Source: Streptomyces eurythermus (GTDB lineage Bacteria; Actinomycetota; Actinomycetes; Streptomycetales; Streptomycetaceae). From it: a DNA stretch of 64,000 bases. The notes below the pieces were generated by a model. That model was not told where the DNA came from. It searched no databases and saw only the letters and a list, made by a program, of their open reading frames with translations. Location of the stretch: positions 1 to 64,000 of the forward strand of contig NZ_BMSK01000024.1 of NCBI RefSeq assembly GCF_014649115.1. Reading direction: 5' to 3'. Both the position numbers and the translations under genes were made by a program. Shown here piece after piece: positions 24,380 to 31,001 of this stretch (the stretch's first letter is position 1; each line of letters begins with the position of its first letter).

Positions 24380-25564
24380 TCAGCCGCCGTCGGTGACCGC
24401 GTCTTCGGTGGCCGGGGCGCCTGGGCCGTCGGCGGGGCGGGGCGGTATGCGCCAGTCCCGGGCGACCGCCTCGGTGTCCGCGCCGGGCCGGGCGGGGCCG
24501 GTGCGGACGGCGGTCGGGGTGGCGGAGAACCGGGGTGCGGGGGCGGGCTGGGTGATGCCGTCGTGGTCGGTGAAGGTGGCGCGGGCGGCGAGGTGCGGGT
24601 GGTGCGGGGCCTCGCGCAGGCCGAGGACGGGGGCCACGCAGGCGTCGGTGTCCTCGAAGACGACCGTCCACTCGTCCCGGGTGCGGGTCTTGAAGGCGGC
24701 GGCGATCCGTTCGCGCAGCTCTCCCCAGCGGGTGAGGTCGGTGCGGGCGGAGGCGAGGGGGGCGAGGCCCAGCAGGCGCAGGAACTCGTCGTAGAACTTC
24801 TCTTCCAGGGCGCCGACCGCCATGTACCGGCCGTCGGCGGTCTCGTAGGTGCCGTAGTAGGGGCAGCCGCCGTCCAGGAGGTTGGCGGCGCGCCGGTCCT
24901 GCCAGCCGCCGGCGGCGAGCATGGCGTGGATCATCGTGGACAGGTGGGCCGTGCCGTCGACGATGGCCGCGTCGACGACCTGGCCGGTGCCGGTCGCGCG
25001 CGCGTGGTGCAGCGCGGCGAGGACGCCGACGACCAGGTAGAGGGCGCCGCCCGCGTAGTCCCCGAGGAGGTTGGCGGGCACGGCCGGGGGTTCGTCCGGG
25101 CGGCCGATCATGCCGAGGGTGCCGGTGAGCGCGATGTAGGCGATGTCGTGGCCGGCGCGGTGGGCGAGGGGGCCGTCCTGGCCCCAGCCGGTCATCCGGC
25201 CGTAGACCAGGCGGGGGTTGCGGGCGTGGCAGTCCCCGGGGCCGACGCCGAGCCGTTCGGCGACGCCCGGGCGGTAGCCCTCCACGAGGATGTCGGCCCG
25301 TTCGGCGAGGTCGAGGACGCGTGCGGGGCCGTCCGGCGCCTTGAGGTCGACGACGACCGAGCGTTTGTTGCGGTTGGTGAGGTCGCGGGCCGGGTCGATG
25401 CCGAGGCCCGGGCCGCCCGGGCGGTCCACCCGGACCACGTCGGCGCCCAGGTCGGCCAGCAGCATGGCGGCGAACGGGCCGGGCCCGATGCCGGCCAGTT
25501 CCACCACGCGCACGCCGGCGAGCGGGCCGGTACCCGGCGCCGGCGGCGTCTGTGCCGTTGTCAT
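24380..25564 (-). CDS. Family III CoA-transferase (CaiB/BaiF; alpha-methylacyl-CoA racemase-like)
   Basis: 394 residues. The family start is visible in LAGVRVVELAGIGPGPFAAM and LADLGADVVRVDRPGG, with NRNKRSVVVDLK (about 60-71) binding CoA and a conserved Asp in LLGDYAGGALYLVVGVLAA. The segment AGHDIAYIALTGTLGMIGR is that of alpha-methylacyl-CoA racemase, which inverts 2-methyl branches before beta-oxidation, so a racemase role fits the fad operon it heads. A plain CoA-transferase cannot be excluded. ATG 25564 is chosen over an ATG five codons upstream since it starts where homology-like sequence begins. The promoter and operator at 25613-25641 precede it. Confidence 0.9.
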   Translation of the reverse strand: MTTAQTPPAPGTGPLAGVRVVELAGIGPGPFAAMLLADLGADVVRVDRPGGPGLGIDPARDLTNRNKRSVVVDLKAPDGPARVLDLAERADILVEGYRPGVAERLGVGPGDCHARNPRLVYGRMTGWGQDGPLAHRAGHDIAYIALTGTLGMIGRPDEPPAVPANLLGDYAGGALYLVVGVLAALHHARATGTGQVVDAAIVDGTAHLSTMIHAMLAAGGWQDRRAANLLDGGCPYYGTYETADGRYMAVGALEEKFYDEFLRLLGLAPLASARTDLTRWGELRERIAAAFKTRTRDEWTVVFEDTDACVAPVLGLREAPHHPHLAARATFTDHDGITQPAPAPRFSATPTAVRTGPARPGADTEAVARDWRIPPRPADGPGAPATEDAVTDGG

Positions 25565-25612
25565 CCGTCCAGCCCCCAAAGCGTGTGTGACACCGCTGCT
25601 GTAACACCGGTG

Positions 25613-25641
25613 ATGCTAAGAACGTGTTCCACCGAACACAA
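25613..25641 (-). promoter_or_regulatory. fad-operon promoter with embedded inverted-repeat operator
   Basis: On the minus strand TTGTGT (25641-25636) and TAGCAT (25618-25613) are separated by exactly 17 bp, a good principal-sigma promoter. Within the spacer lies the perfect inverted repeat GTGTTC-CACC-GAACAC (25624-25639), so a bound repressor would block polymerase. A second palindromic core, AAGCGCTT, lies upstream at 25654-25661. Confidence 0.65.
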
Positions 25642-25904
25642 GACCCAACGAGCAAGCGCTTAGCCAAGTGCCCGGCGCGTCAGCCACCACTCGGACGAGT
25701 GAACGGGACCGCGCCTGCCCCGCCGGGTGCGCGGTGCCGGCATCGCCTTCCCGGACGGGTGCGTCGGCTCCCGCGGGCGCCGGCTGTTCCCGGCTGCGGA
25801 CACCGCTGCCTCCGGGCTGGTCTTCGGACTGCGCACTCCTCACGCTAGCCTCGGCCACCGACAGCGGCGCGGGCTGCGCTGGGGGTGTGTGGACAAGGGG
25901 TGAC

Positions 25905-27083
25905 ATGAGCAGCATCGGCAGGACCGGCCGTCCCTACGACCTCGTGCTCTTCGGGGCCACGGGCTTCGTCGGCGCGCTCACGGCCCGCTATCTCGCCGAG
26001 CACGCGCCGCGGGGGCTGCGCTGGGCGGTCGCCGGCCGTGACCAACGGCGGCTGGAGCGGCTGCGGGAGAGCCTGCCCGGCGGCGAGGGCATCGGTGTCC
26101 TGCGGGCCGACACGGACGAACCGGCCACCTTGCGCGCGCTCGCCGGGCACGCGCGCGTGGTCGCCACGACCGTCGGACCGTACGTGCTGCACGGCGAGGA
26201 ACTCGTCGCCGCCTGCGCCGACAGCGGCACCGACTACCTGGACCTCACGGGCGAGCCGGAGTTCGTGGACCTGGTGTACGTCCGGCACGACGCACGCGCG
26301 CGGGAGACGGGCGCGCGCCTGGTGCACGCCTGCGGCTTCGACTCGGTGCCGCACGACCTCGGCGTGTACTTCACGGTCCGCCGGCTGCCCGAGGGCGTGC
26401 CGCTGACCGTGGACGGCTATGTGACCGTGGACGCGGCCTTCTCCGGCGGCACCCTCGCCTCGGCGCTGAACCAGCTGGCCCGCGCCGGGCGGATGCGGGC
26501 CGCCGCCCGCGAACGGGCCCGGCACGAGCCACGGCTGCCGGGCCGCCGGGTCACGGCGCCGCCCGGCGCGCCGCGGTTCGCCCCGGAGGCCGGCGCGTGG
26601 GCGCTGCCGCTGCCCACCATCGACCCGCAGGTCGTACGCCGTTCGGCGCGGGCGCTGGAGCGGTACGGCCCGGACTTCCGCTACCGCCACTACGCCGCCG
26701 TACGCCATCTGCCGGTCGCCCTCGGCGGGGCCGCCGCCGTCGGCGCGCTGGCGGTCGCGGCCCAGGTGCCGCCCCTGCGGCGCCGGTTGTCGGACCTGCT
26801 CCGGCCGGGGGACGGCCCGGGCCCCGAGAAGCGGGCGAAGAGCTGGTTCCGGGTGCGGTTCGTCGGCGAGGGCGGCGGGGAGCGCGTGTACACCGAGGTC
26901 GCGGGCGGCGACCCGGGCTACGACGAGACGGCGAAGATGTTCGCCGAGGCCGCCCTCTGCCTGGCCTTCGACGAGCTGCCGCCGACGGCCGGTCAGGTCA
27001 CCACGGCCGAGGCGATGGGCGACGCCCTGACCGAGCGGCTGCGCGCGGCCGGGATCACCTTCCGGGAGGCGGCGCGGCGCTGA
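25905..27083 (+). CDS. Saccharopine-dehydrogenase-like NAD(P)-binding reductase (trans-acting enoyl reductase type)
   Basis: 392 residues. The N-terminal Rossmann motif is LVLFGATGFVGALTARYLAEH (from residue 12), followed by VAGRDQRRLERL and VATTVGPYVLHGEELVAACA, then DLTGEPEFVD and HACGFDSVPHDLGVYF. This set is typical of actinobacterial saccharopine-dehydrogenase-like proteins, some of which act as trans enoyl reductases in lipid or polyketide assembly; real saccharopine dehydrogenase is unlikely. ATG 25905 has AAGGGG 4-9 nt upstream. It is divergent from the fad operon, 340 bp away, and may share its regulatory region. Confidence 0.85.
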   Translation: MSSIGRTGRPYDLVLFGATGFVGALTARYLAEHAPRGLRWAVAGRDQRRLERLRESLPGGEGIGVLRADTDEPATLRALAGHARVVATTVGPYVLHGEELVAACADSGTDYLDLTGEPEFVDLVYVRHDARARETGARLVHACGFDSVPHDLGVYFTVRRLPEGVPLTVDGYVTVDAAFSGGTLASALNQLARAGRMRAAARERARHEPRLPGRRVTAPPGAPRFAPEAGAWALPLPTIDPQVVRRSARALERYGPDFRYRHYAAVRHLPVALGGAAAVGALAVAAQVPPLRRRLSDLLRPGDGPGPEKRAKSWFRVRFVGEGGGERVYTEVAGGDPGYDETAKMFAEAALCLAFDELPPTAGQVTTAEAMGDALTERLRAAGITFREAARR

Positions 27084-27171
27084 CCGGAACACGTCGGTCC
27101 CGGCGGGCCCGCGGGCGCCCGGCTGCGATGATGAGCCCCGGCCGGAGTGCCCCCGAGGAGGCGGAGCGTAC

Positions 27172-27360
27172 GTGAAGTTCGTGCTGGAAGTGACCGTGGA
27201 CGACGGCGTGGAGGAGCAGGACCGGGCGCGCGAGCTGGAGCGCGTCCTGCGCTACTGGGGCGGCAACCTGCGCCACTACGCGCTGGAACCCGGCGCCGGT
27301 TCGGCCGTTTACGACTCGGCGTATCAGGAAGTGGGCGCCTGGCGGGTCGTGGCGTCCTGA
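27172..27360 (+). CDS. Conserved hypothetical 62-residue protein
   Basis: Small acidic protein with LEVTVDDGVEEQDRARELE (charged helix) then YWGGNLRHYALEPGAGSAVY and a short C-terminal strand. GTG 27172 follows GGAGGCGGAG closely. The third codon position is strongly GC, as in true genes here. I do not recognise a family. Its last 37 bases overlap the 3' end of the convergent endonuclease V gene. Confidence 0.7.
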   Translation: MKFVLEVTVDDGVEEQDRARELERVLRYWGGNLRHYALEPGAGSAVYDSAYQEVGAWRVVAS

Positions 27361-28067
27361 CCGTCGGCGTCCGGCAGGCTCCGCGCCGCCTCGCGCAGGG
27401 CCCGCCGGCACAGGGCGTCGGCCCGGCGCGTGGTCTCCGGGAGCCGGAACCGCGGGGTCAGCGCGAGGGTGTGCGCCAGGGCTCCGGGCAGGCCCACCCG
27501 GTGGCCGACGGAGACGAAGACCGGTTTGACGCCGTCCCTGGTGCGCAGGGCGCGCCCGACCTCCTCGGTGCCCGCCGTCAGCGGCGCCGAGGCGCCGCGC
27601 GCCGGGCCGGGTTCGTCGTAGGTGAAGGTGAACGGGTTCTTGGCGACGCCGATGACCGGCAGGTCCGTGAGCACCCCGAGGTGACTGGCCAGGCCGAAGC
27701 GGCGCGGGTGGGCCAGGCCGTAGCCGTCACAGACGACGAGGCCGGGCGGGCCGGGCAGCCGGTCCAGGGCGGCCAGCACGGCCGGGAGCTCGCGGAAGGC
27801 GAGGAGCCCGGGCACGTACGGGAAGGAGACCCGGCCGACGGCCGTCGCCTCCGCGACGACGTCCAGGGTGGCGGCGTCCAGCACCACGGCCGCCGCCGCG
27901 ACCAGGTCCAGCTCGTCGTCGTAGGCGACGTCGACCCCGGTGACCCGGCCCGTCCCGGGCGGCGGCCCGGGCTCGTCGAGCACCACTCGGCCGCGCAGCT
28001 CGTCCTGGACGGCGCGGGCCTCCTCCTCGGTCGCGGGCCAGCCCGCGGGTACGCCAACGATCGTCAC
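27324..28067 (-). CDS. nfi: Endonuclease V (deoxyinosine 3' endonuclease)
   Basis: 247-residue DNA-repair nuclease that cuts the second phosphodiester bond 3' to deoxyinosine. Conserved blocks are in order: VTGVDVAYDD (first catalytic Asp), VSFPYVPGLLAFRELP (lesion-binding wedge), VVCDGYGLAHPRRFGLASHLGV (catalytic Asp and His) and IGVAKNPF. Family length is about 220-250. GTG 28067 is chosen; on this strand a TACAGT hexamer ends 7 nt upstream, without a ribosome-binding site, so it is likely leaderless. Its promoter overlaps that of the divergent yciI-like gene. Confidence 0.93.
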   Translation of the reverse strand: MTIVGVPAGWPATEEEARAVQDELRGRVVLDEPGPPPGTGRVTGVDVAYDDELDLVAAAAVVLDAATLDVVAEATAVGRVSFPYVPGLLAFRELPAVLAALDRLPGPPGLVVCDGYGLAHPRRFGLASHLGVLTDLPVIGVAKNPFTFTYDEPGPARGASAPLTAGTEEVGRALRTRDGVKPVFVSVGHRVGLPGALAHTLALTPRFRLPETTRRADALCRRALREAARSLPDADGQDATTRQAPTS

Positions 28068-28125
28068 GCGGGTGACTGTACGGTTCGCCGGTGGCCGGCG
28101 GCGGGGCGGGGGTAGGCTCCGGATC

Positions 28126-28422
28126 ATGTTCGTCCTTGAGCTGACCTACACCGCGCCCCTCGATGCCGTGGACGCCGTCCTGCCCGACCATGTGGCCTGG
28201 CTGGAGCGGCAGTACGACAAGGGCCTGTTCCTGGCCTCCGGACGCAAGAACCCCCGCGACGGCGGGGTGATCGTGGCCGTCACGGGGGACCGCGCCGAGA
28301 TCGAGGAGGTCGTCGCCACCGACCCGTTCGTCACCGCCGGGGTGTGCTCCTACCGCGTCATCGAGTTCCTCGCCACGAAGACGGCCCCCGAGCTGGAACG
28401 GCACCGGCAGACGCTCGGCTGA
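28126..28422 (+). CDS. YciI-family protein
   Basis: 98-residue ferredoxin-like-fold protein: MFVLELTYTAPLDAVDAVLP, then DHVAWLERQYDKGLFLASGR with the conserved His-Asp region of the family, VATDPFVTAGVCSYRVIEF and a short tail. YCII proteins may be small enzymes or accessory domains; function is not established. A TAGGCT box (28113-28118) lies 7 nt before ATG 28126, implying a leaderless mRNA. It is divergent from endonuclease V by 58 bp. Confidence 0.88.
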   Translation: MFVLELTYTAPLDAVDAVLPDHVAWLERQYDKGLFLASGRKNPRDGGVIVAVTGDRAEIEEVVATDPFVTAGVCSYRVIEFLATKTAPELERHRQTLG

Positions 28423-28431
28423 GCCGGCGGG

Positions 28432-28770
28432 TCATCCCTTCTTGCGGTCCAGCGCGCGCTGCAACTGCTCCTTGTTCATGTGCGAACGGCCTTCGATGCC
28501 GCGCTGCCTGGCCTCGTTGTACAACTGGTCGCGGGTCGGGCCGTGCGAGCCGACCCGGTTGCCGGACCGCTGGCCGCCCCGCTTGCCGGACGACATGTCC
28601 TGGGTCGAGGTGCGGCTGGCGGTCTTGGACTCGCCGGAGCGGGCGCGTTCCTTGTTCACCGTCCGCGCGGCGATCTCCTTGGCGCGCCCGGTGCTCTCGC
28701 CCCGGTCCTGCGCGCTCTTCTTGATGTGCTCGTACTGACGCTCGCGCTTGGGGCTGGAACCGGCTGGCAT
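28432..28770 (-). CDS. Small basic protein with Rho-N/SAP-like C-terminus ("plasmid stabilization" type)
   Basis: 112 residues, very rich in Arg, Lys, Gly and Ser. The C-terminal 35 residues (GPTRDQLYNEARQRGIEGRS then HMNKEQLQRAL) form two short helices with the pattern of Rho-N/SAP nucleic-acid-binding motifs. The N-terminal part is probably disordered. Such proteins are often named plasmid stabilization proteins in Streptomyces, without proof of that role. ATG 28770 follows AAAGGAG perfectly (6-nt spacer). It is convergent with the YciI gene. Confidence 0.8.
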   Translation of the reverse strand: MPAGSSPKRERQYEHIKKSAQDRGESTGRAKEIAARTVNKERARSGESKTASRTSTQDMSSGKRGGQRSGNRVGSHGPTRDQLYNEARQRGIEGRSHMNKEQLQRALDRKKG

Positions 28771-28845
28771 GATCGCTCCTTTCGTTCGCGGCGCAGGACG
28801 AGTACCCGCCTCACGCGCGCTCACGTCACCGGAGAGGCCGCCGTC

Positions 28846-29985
28846 TCACCGTTCCAGCCGGGCCGCCCGGCCCTGTTCACCGGCCGCCCAGCAACCGCGG
28901 TCGGGGGCGCACGCCACGGTGTCGTAGGAGCCGGTGTCGACGGTCCGCCAGGTGCGGCCGCCGTCGGTGGTCAGATCGGTGCCGGTCGGGCCGACGGCGA
29001 GCGCTTCCGTGCGGCTGTGCGGCAGCCAGGCGGCGCCGGAGCGGTACGCGGGCGGCGGGGTGGTGGCGGGGCGCCAGGTCCGGCCGCCGTCGGCCGTGAC
29101 CGCGGCGGACCTCGGGGAGGGCTGCCCGGGGCGGTAGTCGCCGCCGACCGCGATGCCGTGCGCGCGGTCGCGGAAGGCGAGCGCGAAGACGCCCCTGGCC
29201 GGATCGCCCGCCGGTACGGGCGTGTCGGCGGCCGTCCAGGTCAGGCCGCGGTCGGCGGTGTGCAGCACGCGCGCGTGCGGGCCGCCGCCGGTGGCCAGCC
29301 AGGCGTCGCGCGGGCCGGAGGCGACCAGGCACTGGCCGCTCGCGGCGAACCCGGCCTCGCCGTCCCGCGCCGGCGGCATGCCCTCGGTGGGCAGCAGGCG
29401 CCAGGAGCGTCCGCCGTCGGCGGTGGACAGGACGCGGAACCTGCCGTCCACGGGGTCGCCGAGGGCGAGGCCGTGGCGACGGTCGAAGAAGGCGAGACAG
29501 TCGTAGAAGGCCCTCGGGTCGGTGTTTCGGAAGGACTCCGTCCAGGTCGTGCCGCCGTCGTCGGTGCGGTAGACGCGGGACGCCTCGCCCGCGCCGATGG
29601 CCAGCACCACGGCCCGCCGCGCGTCGAACGCCGTCACGTCCCGGAACTCCAGTCCGGCCGCGCCGGGTGGCGAGACGTTTCGCCAGCTCGCGCCGCCGTC
29701 CGTGGTGCGCAGCACCGTGCCGCCGGTGCCGGCCAGCCAGGCGGTGCGCCGGTCCACGGCGGCGAGGCCGCGGAAGCGGACCTGGGGGGCGCCGGTGTCC
29801 CGGGGGACCCACCGCGGGGCCGCCGGGCCGCCGCTCCCCCGCTGCGGGCCCGCACCGCCGTCCGCCCGCCCCGGGGCCCCGGCCGCCGGAACCGTCAGGG
29901 CGGCCAGTGCGGCCGCGCACGCCACCGCCGTCGCCACCGGCCGGCTCGCCCGTCCCCCGCGTCGCGTTTTCCCCAAGCGCCTCAT
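28846..29985 (-). CDS. Secreted BNR/YCF48-like beta-propeller protein
   Basis: 379 residues. After a signal peptide (basic MRRLGKTRRGGRAS, hydrophobic AVACAAALAALTVPAAGAPG) come at least six repeats of the T-x-DGG-x-(T/S)W type: TTDGGASWRN, TDDGGTTWTE, TADGGRSWR, TADRGLTWT, TADGGRTWR, TTDGGRTWR, the Asp-box pattern of sialidase/BNR propellers. No sialidase catalytic arginine triad was seen, so it is more likely a binding or assembly propeller. ATG 29985 lies 8 nt after TAGCTT (29999-29994), a leaderless arrangement. Confidence 0.83.
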   Translation of the reverse strand: MRRLGKTRRGGRASRPVATAVACAAALAALTVPAAGAPGRADGGAGPQRGSGGPAAPRWVPRDTGAPQVRFRGLAAVDRRTAWLAGTGGTVLRTTDGGASWRNVSPPGAAGLEFRDVTAFDARRAVVLAIGAGEASRVYRTDDGGTTWTESFRNTDPRAFYDCLAFFDRRHGLALGDPVDGRFRVLSTADGGRSWRLLPTEGMPPARDGEAGFAASGQCLVASGPRDAWLATGGGPHARVLHTADRGLTWTAADTPVPAGDPARGVFALAFRDRAHGIAVGGDYRPGQPSPRSAAVTADGGRTWRPATTPPPAYRSGAAWLPHSRTEALAVGPTGTDLTTDGGRTWRTVDTGSYDTVACAPDRGCWAAGEQGRAARLER

Positions 29986-30093
29986 GGCGGGCGAAGCTAG
30001 CCCAGTCCCCGGGGCGCGTCCAGGGGGCCGGGTGCGCCGGTGCCGGCGGGAGACGGGCCGCGGCGGGCCGTGCTCCCCGTGCATGAACGCGGT

Positions 30094-30111
30094 GACCGAG
30101 GTCACTCGGTC
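30094..30111. promoter_or_regulatory. Inverted repeat upstream of ssgD-like gene
   Basis: GACCGAG (30094-30100), GTCA, CTCGGTC (30105-30111): a perfect 7-bp inverted repeat about 90 bp before the GTG of the SsgA-like gene. It may be an operator; no promoter boxes could be assigned with confidence. Confidence 0.35.
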
Positions 30112-30202
30112 CGGGTGTGCACGCACCGGCCGTTTCCGTCGTCTCCTCCTGTGCCGGGTGTGGGCGCATCCGGGCGCAGTCCAGCCGTCACGAGGGAGCA
30201 AG

Positions 30203-30622
30203 GTGTTGTCCACCGTCATCGAGCAGCCCGTAGAGGCCCGTCTCGTCGCCGCCGCACCGCGCATGCCGAGCATTCCCGCCACGCTGCGCTACGACCGGCG
30301 CGACCCGTTCGCCGTCCGCATGGCCTTCCCCGCGCCGGCCACCCTGGAGGGCGTCGACGTGTGCTGGACCTTCGCCCGTGAGCTGCTGACGGCCGGGCTG
30401 GAGGACCCCGCGGGCCAGGGTGACGTCCGCGTGCGGCCGTACGGGTACGACCGCACGGTGCTGGAGTTCCACGCCCCGGAGGGCACCGCGATCGTGCATG
30501 TGCGCTCGGGCGAGATACGGCGGTTCCTCAAGGCCGCGGACGAACTGGTCCCCGTCGGTCTGGAACACCTCCAGCTCGACCTGGACCACGGCCTCGCCGA
30601 GCTGATGCGGGACGCCTGCTGA
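30203..30622 (+). CDS. ssgD: SsgA-like sporulation/cell-division protein (SsgD-like)
   Basis: 139-residue protein of the actinomycete-specific SsgA family, which controls peptidoglycan remodelling and septum placement during sporulation. Family features: PATLRYDRRDPFAVRMAF, VCWTFARELLTAGL, DVRVRPYGYDRTVLEFHAPE and the C-terminal FLKAADELVPVGLEHLQLDL. It has no membrane segment. The name SsgD is suggested by its sequence and by its position next to an ABC-F gene as remembered from S. coelicolor; other SsgA paralogues are possible. GTG 30203 follows GAGGGAGCAAG. A 29-bp tandem repeat begins inside its last codons. Confidence 0.85.
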   Translation: MLSTVIEQPVEARLVAAAPRMPSIPATLRYDRRDPFAVRMAFPAPATLEGVDVCWTFARELLTAGLEDPAGQGDVRVRPYGYDRTVLEFHAPEGTAIVHVRSGEIRRFLKAADELVPVGLEHLQLDLDHGLAELMRDAC

Positions 30623-30696
30623 AGAGCACGCGCGCGTAGGACGCGTGCTGAACGACACGCGCGCGCGGGACGCCCGGTGAGCGGCACGCGCGCGTG
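30610..30696. repeat. Three 29-bp tandem units starting in the 3' end of ssgD
   Basis: GGACGCCTGCTGA at 30610, GGACGCGTGCTGA at 30639 and GGACGCCCGGTGA at 30668 are spaced exactly 29 bp; each is followed by a (C/G)ACACGCGCGCG-like block. The first unit encodes the last residues and the stop codon of the SsgA-like protein. Confidence 0.75.
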
Positions 30697-30740
30697 AGGA
30701 GCGCCCCGGACAGCGCGGGAAGCGCCCCGGCGAAATCGCG

Positions 30741-30770
30741 TTGACACCCTCTTCCCGCCGCTCGTACGGT
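30741..30770 (+). promoter_or_regulatory. Strong promoter of the ABC-F leader transcript
   Basis: TTGACA (30741-30746), 18-bp spacer, TACGGT (30765-30770). This is the best -35 in the window. Transcription should begin near 30777, about 225 nt before the ABC-F start codon. Confidence 0.7.
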
Positions 30771-30776
30771 GTTCAG

Positions 30777-31001
30777 CGGTTCTGTTGCCGTCGATCGGAG
30801 AAGGACGTTGCTCGACTGAGGTCTTGAGACACCGCGTCGCACCGGTGAGGTGTGCGCGGCGTACGACGACCTCGGCGTCCGAGCCGTCCCCCAGGCACAG
30901 GCCCCTTCTTCCGCGGCCCTTTTCTGCCCGGCCCCTCGGTTCCCGCCTCGCGGTGTCTCGATACGCGTCCACCCGAACGCCCACACCCTCGCGAGGCGCC
31001 C
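30777..31001 (+). promoter_or_regulatory. Structured attenuator-like mRNA leader of the ABC-F gene
   Basis: The leader holds a three-codon upstream ORF and two mutually exclusive pairings. GAGACACCGCG (30826-30836) is complementary to CGCGGTGTCTC (30949-30959). CGCCTCGCG (30944-30952), which overlaps the second arm, is complementary to CGCGAGGCG (30990-30998), which contains the GAGG ribosome-binding site (30993-30996) of the ABC-F gene. That site also sits in the self-complementary CCTCGCGAGG (30987-30996). A small hairpin CTCGG-CGT-CCGAG lies at 30871-30883. ABC-F resistance genes are known to be induced through such leaders when antibiotics stall ribosomes. Confidence 0.65.
30808..30819 (+). 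CDS. Three-codon upstream ORF (TTG-CTC-GAC-TGA, peptide MLD)
   Basis: TTG 30808 has GGAGAAGGA upstream (GGAG core 7 nt away), a far better ribosome-binding site than the main gene's. The stop is 7 nt before the arm GAGACACCGCG, so a ribosome stalled on this ORF would cover part of that arm. Translation is predicted only from the start site. Confidence 0.55.
   Translation: MLD

Noticed and set aside
25616..25915. Short leftward frame in the fad/reductase intergenic region
   Set aside because: It covers the promoter and operator and has no ribosome-binding site or codon bias.
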